Notes under the pieces: model-generated
The model's input: only the letters and a program-made list of their open reading frames with translations
The model's database searches: none
What the model was told of the DNA's origin: nothing
Translations under genes and position numbers: made by a program
Assembly (NCBI GenBank): GCA_016710335.1
Contig: JADJXQ010000003.1
Coordinates: 310,001 to 374,000, forward strand
Length of the DNA: 64,000 nucleotides
Reading direction: 5' to 3'
DNA from: Rhodospirillales bacterium
GTDB taxonomy: Bacteria; Pseudomonadota; Alphaproteobacteria; Rhodospirillales; Defluviicoccaceae
Part shown: in pieces, positions 1 to 7,488 of the stretch
Layout of the letters: each line of letters starts with the position of its first letter
Numbering within the stretch: position 1 is the first letter of the stretch

Positions 1-461
1 TGGCCATGGTGCTGGTGGCGTTCGTCGTGGTGGTGATGCGCTACGTGTTCAGCGTCGGATTCGTGTGGCTGCAGGAATCCTATGTGTGGATGCACGGCGT
101 CGTGTTCATGGTCGGCGCCGGCTACACGCTCCTCAAGGAAGGGCACGTGCGCGTCGACATCGTCTACCGCGACGCCTCGCAACGTTACAAGGCGTGGATC
201 GATCTGGGCGGCGCGTTGCTGTTGTTGGCGCCGATGATCGGCATGGTCGCCTATGAGGCCTGGCCCTATGTCGTCGATTCCTGGAGCCGCCTGGAAGAGT
301 CCCGCGAGGCCGGCGGCCTGCAGGGTCTCTACCTCCTGAAAACGGTGATCCTGGTGTTCTGCCTCGCCGTGGGACTGCAGGGTCTGTCGCTGGCGCTGCG
401 CTCGACGTTGGTCCTGGCCGGCCGTACCGAATTCGCGACGTCGTCCGATCGGGACACGTGA
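1..461 (+). CDS. TRAP transporter small permease (DctQ type), 5' end outside window
   Basis: Small membrane subunit of a tripartite ATP-independent periplasmic transporter, which bridges the large permease and the periplasmic binding protein. The reading frame is open to the window edge; the first ATG is at 6, but residues there already lie in a membrane segment (LVAFVVVVMRYVF), so the true start is probably upstream. Three more hydrophobic segments follow, and the WLQESYVWMHG region with the GHVRVDIVY motif is typical of DctQ. The stop overlaps the GTG start of the next gene by four bases (GTGA), showing translational coupling. The substrate cannot be told because the binding protein lies outside. 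Confidence 0.85.
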   Translation, partial: AMVLVAFVVVVMRYVFSVGFVWLQESYVWMHGVVFMVGAGYTLLKEGHVRVDIVYRDASQRYKAWIDLGGALLLLAPMIGMVAYEAWPYVVDSWSRLEESREAGGLQGLYLLKTVILVFCLAVGLQGLSLALRSTLVLAGRTEFATSSDRDT

Positions 462-2068
462 GCGTGGGTGCTGAATTCCTCAGCCTGGTGATGTTCGCCG
501 TCGTCTGCGGCGTGCTGCTGCTCGGCTTTCCGGTAGCGTTCTCGCTGGGCGGCACCGCGCTTGCTTTCGCCTTCATCGGCGACGCGTTCGGCGTGTTCGA
601 CCTCCGCCTGCTCGGTGGCCTGTCGTCCCGCTACTTCGGGGTCATGGTCAACGAGGTGCTGGTCGCGGTGCCGCTGTTCGTGTTCATGGGGGTGATGCTG
701 GAGCGAGCGAGGATCGCGGAACAGCTTCTGGAAACCATGGGCATGCTGTTCGGCCGGATGCGCGGCGGGCTCGGGCTATCGGTGGTGTTCGTCGGCATGC
801 TGCTCGCCGCGTCGACGGGAATCGTCGGCGCCACGGTGGTGACCATGGGCCTCTTGTCGTTGCCGACAATGCTCAAGTCCGGGTACGACCCGAAGCTGGC
901 GACCGGGATCATCTGCGCCTCCGGCACCCTGGGTCAGATCATTCCCCCGTCGATCGTGCTGGTGTTGTTGGGCGACATCCTGCAAGGCGCCTATGCGGAG
1001 GCTCAGCGCGCGGTCGGCAACTGGGCGCCGGAGCCGGTTTCGGTCATCGATCTGTTCGCCGGCGCCTTCATCCCGGGCATGGTGCTGGTGGCGTTCTACA
1101 TGGGGTGGATCCTCGTCAAGGCGGTGATCAGCCCCCAATCCTGCCCGGCGCTGGTGGGCGAGGGCGTAGTGGTCGAGCACGTGGGCCGGCGGGTGCTGAC
1201 CGTGCTGCTGCCGCCCGCGATCCTCATGCTCGCCGTGCTTGGCTCGATCCTCGGCGGCGTCGCGACCCCCACCGAGGCCGCCGCCGTCGGCTCCATCGGC
1301 GCGCTGTTCCTGGCCGGACGCACCCGCTCTGCCACCGGCGGTAAACCGCGGCGGCACGGCCTGTTCGACTCCCAGGGCGACATGCCGATCTATGTCGCCG
1401 GCATTTGCCTTGTCGGCCAGATCATGGTGACCAGCTTTCTGGATCTGCGCATGCAGCGCAACGTGCTGCCGACCCTTGACGTCATTGCCTTCCTGGCGGC
1501 GGTGATAATGTGTGTCGGCGTCTTCTGGGGGCTGGTGGTGTCGCTGTGGCGGGTCTACGCCTCGGGAGTGCTGCAGGAGGTCATGCGCTCCACGCTGATG
1601 ATCAGTTCCATGGTGTTCGTGATCCTGCTCGGCGCGTCGGTGTTCTCGCTGGTGTTCCGCGGCTTCGGCGGCGACACCCTGGTCGCCGACGTGTTGAAGG
1701 AAATGCCGGGCGGCGCCTTCGGCGCAATGCTGGCGGTGATGCTTGTGATGTTCCTGCTCGGGTTTTTCCTGGACTTCATCGAGATCATCTTCGTGGTGGT
1801 GCCGATCGTCGGCCCGATCCTGCTGCAGATGGACATCAACCCGATCTGGTTCGGGGTGATGGTGGCGATCAACCTGCAGACCAGCTTCCTCACCCCGCCG
1901 TTCGGCTTCGCGTTGTTCTATCTCCGTGGCGTGGCCCCGCCGAGCGTCTCGACCATGGCCATCTACCGCGGCATCGTGCCGTTCGTCGTCATCCAGCTTG
2001 CGGCGCTGGCCGTGCTCGCCGCGTTTCCCGAACTCGCCACGTGGCTTCCCAAGGCGCTGTTCCGGTAG
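458..2068 (+). CDS. TRAP transporter large permease (DctM type)
   Basis: Large permease subunit, 536 residues, made almost entirely of hydrophobic helices. Family signatures are GLSVVFVGMLLAASTGIVGA and LGQIIPPSIVLVLLGD in the N-terminal half and a matching C-terminal half ending with TSFLTPPFGFALFYLRGVAP. It is about 100 residues longer than the DctM at 61068-62393, the extra sequence being a central insertion around residues 285-380 with its own hydrophobic stretches, as in a known longer DctM subclass. GTG start overlapping the upstream stop. It ends 15 bases before a convergent gene. Confidence 0.93.
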   Translation: MSVGAEFLSLVMFAVVCGVLLLGFPVAFSLGGTALAFAFIGDAFGVFDLRLLGGLSSRYFGVMVNEVLVAVPLFVFMGVMLERARIAEQLLETMGMLFGRMRGGLGLSVVFVGMLLAASTGIVGATVVTMGLLSLPTMLKSGYDPKLATGIICASGTLGQIIPPSIVLVLLGDILQGAYAEAQRAVGNWAPEPVSVIDLFAGAFIPGMVLVAFYMGWILVKAVISPQSCPALVGEGVVVEHVGRRVLTVLLPPAILMLAVLGSILGGVATPTEAAAVGSIGALFLAGRTRSATGGKPRRHGLFDSQGDMPIYVAGICLVGQIMVTSFLDLRMQRNVLPTLDVIAFLAAVIMCVGVFWGLVVSLWRVYASGVLQEVMRSTLMISSMVFVILLGASVFSLVFRGFGGDTLVADVLKEMPGGAFGAMLAVMLVMFLLGFFLDFIEIIFVVVPIVGPILLQMDINPIWFGVMVAINLQTSFLTPPFGFALFYLRGVAPPSVSTMAIYRGIVPFVVIQLAALAVLAAFPELATWLPKALFR

Positions 2069-2083
2069 CGCCCCCGCGTTGTT

Positions 2084-2791
2084 TCAGGCACGGCCTTCGC
2101 GGCGGTCCACTTCGGCGATTATCTCTTCCACAACCGGCCGCAGCGCCGGCAGATGCACCGTCACGATTTCCCACATGAGGTTGGAGTTGACGTCGGGATA
2201 GGCATGGCGGAGCACGTTGCCAATGTCCCGGATCTGCTTCCAAGCGATGTGCGGGTAGGGCCCCCGCAACTGCTCGGGCAGATGGCGGGACGCCTCGGAA
2301 ATGACTTCAACGCTGCGTTCAATCCCGCGACGAAGCAGCGGGTCTCGAAGGTAATCCTCGAAGGCCTTTCCGTCGGCAAACGTCAGCGCCTCCTCAATTG
2401 CCTCCAGCATGTCCTGCAGTCTCTGGCGCGGGCTGCGTTCCGGCACGATGTCCTCCGGCGGGTAGTTCGCGGGCCGAGTTGGCCGCGGATAAATCTCGAT
2501 GGCCTCCGCGAGCACGTTGGCGCGGTGAAACGGCTTCAGGGTCGCTGGCGTGCAGACGTCGACCGGACGGCCGAAAAGGTCGCCGAAATAGCCCATGAGT
2601 GTCAGCTCGTTCACATCGTGCTCGCGGCGACGCCCGTCGAGTTCGACCAGAATATCGATGTCGCTCTCCGGCCCGGCTTGGTCGCGGGCAGTGGACCCGA
2701 ACAGGGCGAGCCGCTTGACACCGAGGCTACGGATCTGGTCCCGGTGGCGGGTCAGGATGTCGATGGCTTCATCGCGTCGCATGCGCCACAT
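2084..2791 (-). CDS. MNT nucleotidyltransferase-HEPN fusion protein
   Basis: 235-residue protein joining two domains that are usually separate neighbouring genes of MNT/HEPN toxin-antitoxin pairs. Residues 1-100 are a minimal nucleotidyltransferase with the GS...DxD core (Gly32-Ser33, Asp44, Asp46) and a later Asp78 in RPVDVCTP. Residues 120-230 resemble the DUF86/HEPN fold. The HEPN active motif Rx4-6H is altered: the segment reads RDIGNVLRHAY (188-198), with Gly191 where HepT ribonucleases have Arg, while His196 remains. By analogy the MNT part would AMPylate or restrain the HEPN part, but in cis. No separate partner gene is adjacent. ATG start at 2791; an ATG three codons later is possible. 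Confidence 0.8.
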   Translation of the reverse strand: MWRMRRDEAIDILTRHRDQIRSLGVKRLALFGSTARDQAGPESDIDILVELDGRRREHDVNELTLMGYFGDLFGRPVDVCTPATLKPFHRANVLAEAIEIYPRPTRPANYPPEDIVPERSPRQRLQDMLEAIEEALTFADGKAFEDYLRDPLLRRGIERSVEVISEASRHLPEQLRGPYPHIAWKQIRDIGNVLRHAYPDVNSNLMWEIVTVHLPALRPVVEEIIAEVDRREGRA

Positions 2792-2841
2792 CTTGCCATT
2801 TCCCGGCCGGGAAGCAAGATGGCGGCAGACGGAGAACGATC

Positions 2842-3837
2842 ATGACGAGGGGCAGGCGGGTGCGGTGTCTTCGACTGGCTTTTGTGTTGCTGCTGAGCAT
2901 CGCCGTGGCGTGCGCCGAGCAGGAGACGCCGGCACGGGAGGTTTCTCTCGGCGGCGGCGAGTTGGATGCGCGGGTTTACGTCCCGCAAGGCCTGCCGGCA
3001 GGCGAGCGCGCCCTCGTCGTCGCGTTGCACGGGTGCACCCAATCGGCGGCGGACTACGATGACGAGACCGGCTGGACGAGCCTGGCCGACGATCTGAAGT
3101 TCGTGCTGCTGCTGCCCGAGCAGCGGCTGTCCAACAACCCGCTCCGGTGCTTCAACTGGTTCCTCGCCGGTGACGGAGCGGTCGAGGGGGACGGCGGCGA
3201 GGCGGGCGCGATCCGGCGCATGATCGACGACGCGGTGCGCCGTTATGCCATCGCTCCGGCGCGCGTCTACATCACCGGCGTGTCGGCGGGCGGCGCCATG
3301 ACCGCCGTGATGCTGGCCCGCCATCCGCGGCTGTTTGCCGGCGGCGCCATCATCGCCGGGGTGCCCTACGGCTGCGTTCAGGCAGAGGGGAGTCTGTCAG
3401 CGTACTACCAGGGTGTGCGCTGCATGCGGGACGGCGCGCCGGGCGGCGAAGCCACCTCGGACTGGACGCAGTTGGTGCGGTCCGCTGCCGAGCATCCGAC
3501 TCGGGGCGAACCGGCATGGCCGCGGGTCTCCGTCTGGCATGGCAGCGATGATGGGATCGTCGCCTACATCAACGCCGAGAACCTGGTCAAGCAGTGGACG
3601 GCGATGCACGGCATCGACCAAGCGCCGGACGCGGTCGAGGAGAAGCCCGGCCGCTTCCGGCACGCGGTGCACGTGAAGGACGGAGAGGCGGTGGTGGAGT
3701 TGTGGACGATCTCCGGCATGGGCCATGCCGTTCCCATCGATCCGGAGGACGGCTGCGGCAGTCCCGCGCCCTACATCGAGGACTGGAACATCTGCGCGTC
3801 CCGCCGCATCGCGGCGTTCTGGGGGCTCGGCGCGTGA
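2842..3837 (+). CDS. secreted PHB-depolymerase-family esterase (LpqC-like)
   Basis: 331-residue alpha/beta hydrolase of the extracellular poly(3-hydroxybutyrate) depolymerase/feruloyl esterase family. It has a basic N-terminus and hydrophobic signal peptide (LRLAFVLLLSIAVACA), with a Cys that could serve as a lipoprotein anchor. The nucleophile motif is GVSAGGAM near residue 153, the oxyanion region is VVALHGCTQSA, and a late His occurs in SGMGHAVP. ATG preceded by GGAG at 2831-2834. Likely cleaves short polyester or acyl ester bonds outside the cytoplasm; the exact substrate is not readable. The start region is divergent from the MNT-HEPN gene, with 50 bases between the two starts. Confidence 0.85.
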   Translation: MTRGRRVRCLRLAFVLLLSIAVACAEQETPAREVSLGGGELDARVYVPQGLPAGERALVVALHGCTQSAADYDDETGWTSLADDLKFVLLLPEQRLSNNPLRCFNWFLAGDGAVEGDGGEAGAIRRMIDDAVRRYAIAPARVYITGVSAGGAMTAVMLARHPRLFAGGAIIAGVPYGCVQAEGSLSAYYQGVRCMRDGAPGGEATSDWTQLVRSAAEHPTRGEPAWPRVSVWHGSDDGIVAYINAENLVKQWTAMHGIDQAPDAVEEKPGRFRHAVHVKDGEAVVELWTISGMGHAVPIDPEDGCGSPAPYIEDWNICASRRIAAFWGLGA

Positions 3838-3866
3838 GTAGCGCTATCCGGCCGGACGCCTGACGC

Positions 3867-4463
3867 CTAGCCTGACTGAGGATTGCCCAGCAACCGCCAG
3901 AGGGTCTGTTGATCGGGGAGACCCGTGACCTCGATCTTCTGCTCGGTCTGGAAGGCTTCCAGCGCGGTCTTGGTCTTGGGACCGAACTGGCCATCGGCGC
4001 CGCCTTCGAGCATGCCTTTGGCGATGAGCTTCTCCTGAACGTTTTTCATGACGGCCTTGTAGATTGCCACCTTCTTTTCACCGGACTCGGCGACGATCAT
4101 CTCGGAGGCTTCCTCAAGGCGCTGGTCCTTGAGAAAATCGATCAGCGAAGCGACGACGGCGAGGAAGCGCTGGTCCTTGTTTTGTTCGCAATTGTGCTTG
4201 ACGAGCCCGATGAGGGCTTCACTGTTCTGCCACGGCGCGATGTCGAAGGTGTTCGGCAGGCCCTGGTTCATGGCGGTGAGGAACCCCTCCATCCAGCCGA
4301 CAGCCAGGATCGCGTTCTCCTTCCGGGCCTCCAGCGCCTGGAGGAACTGCTCGCAGGTGACCTGTCCGGCGCCCTTCGGCGCGAAGCGACCTTGGGCGTC
4401 GGACGCGGCGGCCGGCGCCGACCCGGCGGCCACGACCAACAGCAAGAGCACACGAAAAAGCAT
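3867..4463 (-). CDS. secreted protein with HdeA/Rap1a-like and peptidoglycan-binding domains
   Basis: 198 residues from the ATG at 4463, chosen because it begins a clear signal peptide (MLFRVLLLLVVAAGSAPAAA) and has GGAGA a few bases upstream; the frame is open further upstream but that part looks noncoding. The middle region (CEQFLQAL..., WMEGFLTAMN, KHNCEQNKD) with two cysteines resembles small periplasmic HdeA/Rap1a-type domains. The C-terminal about 65 residues match the PG_binding_1 fold (DGQFGPKTKTALEAFQ). Probably periplasmic and cell-wall associated; function unknown. It converges with the esterase gene. Confidence 0.7.
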   Translation of the reverse strand: MLFRVLLLLVVAAGSAPAAASDAQGRFAPKGAGQVTCEQFLQALEARKENAILAVGWMEGFLTAMNQGLPNTFDIAPWQNSEALIGLVKHNCEQNKDQRFLAVVASLIDFLKDQRLEEASEMIVAESGEKKVAIYKAVMKNVQEKLIAKGMLEGGADGQFGPKTKTALEAFQTEQKIEVTGLPDQQTLWRLLGNPQSG

Positions 4464-4580
4464 GCAGGTCTCCGTGCGTTGAATGGAGCGATGGCCGATC
4501 GAGTGCGAAGTCGGCCTTTTGCCTCGGGCGCACCCGGGTTGTCTAAATCCGCCCGCACGCATACTCCGTCTCGCTGCTGC

Positions 4581-5399
4581 TTACAAGGTTTGCCGCAGCG
4601 GGGCGGCCACGGCCGCGGCTATGGCGCGCCTTGCCACGACCGAAACGAGGTGGGCGCGGTATTCGGCGGAGGCGTGCAGGTCGCTGATCAGGTCGTCCGG
4701 CGCTACGGCGTCTTCGGCGATGGCGTCGGGAGCAAAGCGTGTGGCGAGCGCCGCCTCGATCTCCGGAACCCGGAAAACGCAGGGGCCGGCGCCGGTGACG
4801 GCGACGCGGGGGCCGTCGGCGGTCTCGGCGACGAACACGCCGGCGAGGGCGTAGCCTGAACCGGGACGGGAGAACTTGACGTAGGCAGCGCGCCGGGGGC
4901 GGCGAAACGCGATCGCAGTGATCAACTCGTCGGAAGCCAGCGCCGTCTCGAACATGCCGATGAAAAAGGCGTCGGCGGCGATGGCCCGGCGGTCCGTGTG
5001 GATCGTCGCGGCGAGGGCGAGCACGGCGGCGGGGTAGTCGGTAGCGGGATCATTGTTGGCGAGGGAGCCGCCGATGGTGCCGCGGTTGCGCACCTGCGCA
5101 TCGCCGATGCCGGCGGCGAGGGCGGCGACCGCCGGCAGTCGTTCCTGTACCACCGGGGATTCCGCCACGGACGCATGACTGGCGAGGGCGCCGATGGTGA
5201 CGAGGTCGCGCTCGGCGGTGATTGCCCGCAGGGCGCCAAGGCTGCCCACATCGACCAGCAGCGACGGCGCCGCCAAGCGCAGCTTCAGCGCCGGAATCAG
5301 GGTCATGCCGCCGGCAAGGAAGGCGGCGGCGTCTGAAGCCCCGACCTGCTGCACGGCTTCGGTGACGGTCCGGGCGCGATGATACGAGAAGGCGTGCAA
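4581..5399 (-). CDS. coxM: molybdenum hydroxylase FAD-binding medium subunit (CoxM/CutM type)
   Basis: 272-residue FAD-binding subunit of the xanthine dehydrogenase/CO dehydrogenase family, which passes electrons from iron-sulfur clusters to an acceptor. FAD signatures are LAGGMTLIPALKLRL near residue 30 and the RNRGTIGGSLANNDPATDYPA segment (positions about 105-125), followed by the CO_deh_flav_C region. The predicted start is TTG at 5399, four bases after the coxS stop, so the two are co-translated. No large molybdopterin subunit follows: the next gene downstream is the unrelated secreted protein. The substrate is therefore unknown and CO oxidation should not be assumed. Confidence 0.85.
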   Translation of the reverse strand: MHAFSYHRARTVTEAVQQVGASDAAAFLAGGMTLIPALKLRLAAPSLLVDVGSLGALRAITAERDLVTIGALASHASVAESPVVQERLPAVAALAAGIGDAQVRNRGTIGGSLANNDPATDYPAAVLALAATIHTDRRAIAADAFFIGMFETALASDELITAIAFRRPRRAAYVKFSRPGSGYALAGVFVAETADGPRVAVTGAGPCVFRVPEIEAALATRFAPDAIAEDAVAPDDLISDLHASAEYRAHLVSVVARRAIAAAVAAPLRQTL

Positions 5400-5403
5400 C
5401 GGA

Positions 5404-5922
5404 TCAGCGCCCGAGATTCGAACTGGCAGGCGCGCTGCATGTGGCGTCGGTTCCGCGCAGGGCGCCGGCGCCGGCCAGAACGGCGGCGACGATGTTCTGA
5501 TAGCCGGTGCAGCGGCACAGGTTGCCGTGCAGCCAGTCGCGCACTTGGTGCTCGTCCGGGTCGGGTTCGCGCCGCACGAGGTCGATGGCGCTCATCACCA
5601 TGCCCGGCGTGCAGAACCCGCACTGCAAACCGTGGTGATCACGAAAGGCCTGTTGCATCGGATGCAGGGCGCCCGGGGCGCCGAGCCCCTCGATGGTGGT
5701 CACCTCGGCGCCATCCGCCTGCACCGCCAGCATGGTGCACGACTTGACGCTCTGCTCGCCCACCTGCACGACACAGGCGCCGCATTGGCTGGTGTCGCAG
5801 CCGACGTGGGCGCCAGTGAGGCCGAGTTGCTCGCGCAGCACTTCGACCAGGAGCATGCGCGGCTCCACATCGAGCGCGACAGCCGCGCCGTTGACGGTCA
5901 TCCGGAGAGGGACCGTACTCAT
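5404..5922 (-). CDS. coxS: molybdenum hydroxylase [2Fe-2S] small subunit (CoxS/CutS type)
   Basis: 172 residues from the ATG at 5922, picked because an AGGAAAGGAA ribosome-binding site lies just upstream and the product then begins like the family. It carries both [2Fe-2S] clusters: Cys42, Cys47, Cys50 and Cys62 in the ferredoxin-like N-terminal domain (GCDTSQCGAC) and Cys101, Cys104, Cys136 and Cys138 in the C-terminal helical domain (CGFCTPG, CRCTGYQNI). It transfers electrons from the molybdenum centre to the FAD subunit. It sits between coxG (37 bases upstream) and coxM. Confidence 0.92.
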   Translation of the reverse strand: MSTVPLRMTVNGAAVALDVEPRMLLVEVLREQLGLTGAHVGCDTSQCGACVVQVGEQSVKSCTMLAVQADGAEVTTIEGLGAPGALHPMQQAFRDHHGLQCGFCTPGMVMSAIDLVRREPDPDEHQVRDWLHGNLCRCTGYQNIVAAVLAGAGALRGTDATCSAPASSNLGR

Positions 5923-5959
5923 GAGTTCCTTTCCTCCGACACGCGGATCCAAGGTGTTC

Positions 5960-6553
5960 CTACAGCAACCACAGCAGACCATACAGTAGAACCACCGCGA
6001 TACCCAGTCCTGCGGCGGTCCACGCCGCCCGCCGGCGCGACTGCCGCTCGGCGCGCGCCGCCGCCGCGATCGGCGTTCGCGCCACGGCGTCGGTTTCAGC
6101 CACCGCGCCGCTCAGGCACGCGAAAAACGCTTCTGCCATCTTGCGGGCGCTGGCGTCGATCAGACGGGCGCCCACCTGCGCCATCCTGCCGCCGACGGTG
6201 GCGTCCGCGTCGTAGCTCAGCAGCGTGCCCCCACCGCCGGGGCCGTCGCTGGGCGCGTCGTCGGGAGCAAGGGTGACCGACGCCATGCCGCGGACAAACC
6301 CGGCAGCGCCGCTGGCATCGCCGGCGATGCGGTAAGCGTGCGGCGGGTCCGCTTCGGATATCGTCAACGTCCCGGAAAATCGTGCCGAAATGGGCCCGAT
6401 CTTGACGGACGCCACGGCGTCGTAATGGGCGGCATCGCGCGCTTCCAGGCTTTCGCAGCCGGGGAGGCACCGCTTCAGCACCGCCGGGTCGTGCAGCGCC
6501 GCCCAAACGACCTCGGGCGCCGCCGCGATCCGCTCCTGCCCCTGCAAGCGCAC
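5960..6553 (-). CDS. coxG: CoxG-like SRPBCC protein with C-terminal membrane anchor
   Basis: About 197 residues from GTG at 6553, chosen because GGAGGG lies six bases upstream; the open frame extends further but with low-complexity sequence. The SRPBCC fold is recognisable by IAAAPEVVWAALHDPAVLKRCLPGCE and the ARFSGTLTI strand. The C-terminus has a basic stretch then one hydrophobic helix (AGLGIAVVLLYGLLWLL), as in CoxG, which recruits CO dehydrogenase-type enzymes to the cytoplasmic membrane. First gene of coxG-coxS-coxM. Confidence 0.85.
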   Translation of the reverse strand: MRLQGQERIAAAPEVVWAALHDPAVLKRCLPGCESLEARDAAHYDAVASVKIGPISARFSGTLTISEADPPHAYRIAGDASGAAGFVRGMASVTLAPDDAPSDGPGGGGTLLSYDADATVGGRMAQVGARLIDASARKMAEAFFACLSGAVAETDAVARTPIAAAARAERQSRRRAAWTAAGLGIAVVLLYGLLWLL

Positions 6554-6685
6554 CTGTAGCCCTCCGTCGCCCGATCCCGCCGCACGACGTACGGCATCGC
6601 GAGCGTTCGTGCAACGGGACGCTCGGCGCCGGGCGGGCGACACGGCAACGATGGTGCAAGGGTGGTCGTCGGCAGGTCCTCCGGA

Positions 6686-6728
6686 TTGCAGTGTCGCGGA
6701 AATGACGCTATCATATTCGATATCAGCG
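6686..6728 (+). promoter_or_regulatory. candidate vapBC promoter and overlapping operator
   Basis: TTGCAG at 6686-6691 and TATCAT at 6709-6714 are separated by 17 bases. An imperfect dyad with CGCT and AGCG arms (6706-6728) overlaps the -10 box, a usual place for toxin-antitoxin autorepression. This is seen by eye only. Confidence 0.4.
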
Positions 6729-6764
6729 CAGCTTTGTTATCGGTGCGGGCGGGGGAGGTCGGTG

Positions 6765-6998
6765 GTGGCGCAAGTCATTGTGCGGAATTTGGATGAAGCG
6801 GTCGTGGCAGGCTTGAAGGAAAAGGCGAGGCTGCATGGCCGCTCTCTGGAACAGGAATTGCGCAGTGTGCTTGCACAGGCGGCAGGCTTCTCACCGGCTG
6901 AAAGGCTGGCCATCGCCAACCGGATCCGGGCCATGACGTCGAGGGCGGCGACGCTCGACTCCACAGACGTCATCCGTGCCGACCGCGACCGCAGATGA
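6765..6998 (+). CDS. vapB: ribbon-helix-helix antitoxin (FitA/VapB type)
   Basis: 77 residues from GTG at 6765 (GTG at 6762 also possible), with GGGGAGG at 6752-6758. The N-terminus AQVIVRNLDEAVVAGLKEKAR...GRSLEQELRSVL is the FitA-type ribbon-helix-helix DNA-binding domain; the C-terminal tail would wrap the PIN toxin. The ATGA overlap with the next gene is typical of antitoxin-toxin pairs. Expected to repress its own promoter together with the toxin. Confidence 0.88.
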   Translation: MAQVIVRNLDEAVVAGLKEKARLHGRSLEQELRSVLAQAAGFSPAERLAIANRIRAMTSRAATLDSTDVIRADRDRR

Positions 6999-7405
6999 GC
7001 TTCGTTGTCGATGCCAGCGTCGCCTGCAAGTGGGTGTTCGATGAAGAGGGATCGCCAGCGGCGGTAGAGATTCTGAAGACGCATCGAGCACTGCTTGCGC
7101 CCGATCTGCTGATCGCGGAAGTCGTCAATGCGGCGTGGCGGAAGACGGCGACGGGCGACGTCAGCATGGAGCAGGCGACGGCCGCGATTCAGGCCTTGCC
7201 CGGCTTGGTCACGGAACTCCTTCCGGCGGCGCGTCTTGCGGAGTTGGCGCTGAGCATCGCCGTCGCCCTCGATCACCCGGCGTACGGCTGCCTCTATCTG
7301 GCCTTGGCCGAAGAGCGAAACTCCGAGGTGGTCACGTTCGACCGCCGCTTTGCGGCCCGCGCTGCCGGAAGCCCGTGGGCCCGGCGCGTGACGGTGCTGG
7401 GGTAG
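6995..7405 (+). CDS. vapC: PIN-domain toxin (VapC type) with one active-site Asp replaced
   Basis: 136-residue PIN domain. Acidic residues of the fold are Asp6 (FVVDAS), Glu42 (IAEVVNA) and Asp116 (TFDRRF). The usual Asp in the motif YDCLYLALA is Gly98 here (codon GGC at 7286-7288), so one metal-binding acid is missing. Asp93, five residues earlier, is the nearest acid. VapC toxins cut tRNA or rRNA; this one may be weak or inactive, which is inference. It overlaps the antitoxin stop by four bases. Confidence 0.87.
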   Translation: MSFVVDASVACKWVFDEEGSPAAVEILKTHRALLAPDLLIAEVVNAAWRKTATGDVSMEQATAAIQALPGLVTELLPAARLAELALSIAVALDHPAYGCLYLALAEERNSEVVTFDRRFAARAAGSPWARRVTVLG

Positions 7406-7488
7406 TCACGCGGCCTGCCGGGGGCCTATGGTGACGTCGGGGCGCGCGCAGCGCGGGCGTCGATCCTCCACGGCAGGGGCCAGGCTCC

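Noticed and set aside
2153..2845. Plus-strand frame opposite the MNT-HEPN gene
   Set aside because: No recognisable domain, and the minus-strand protein has clear catalytic motifs.
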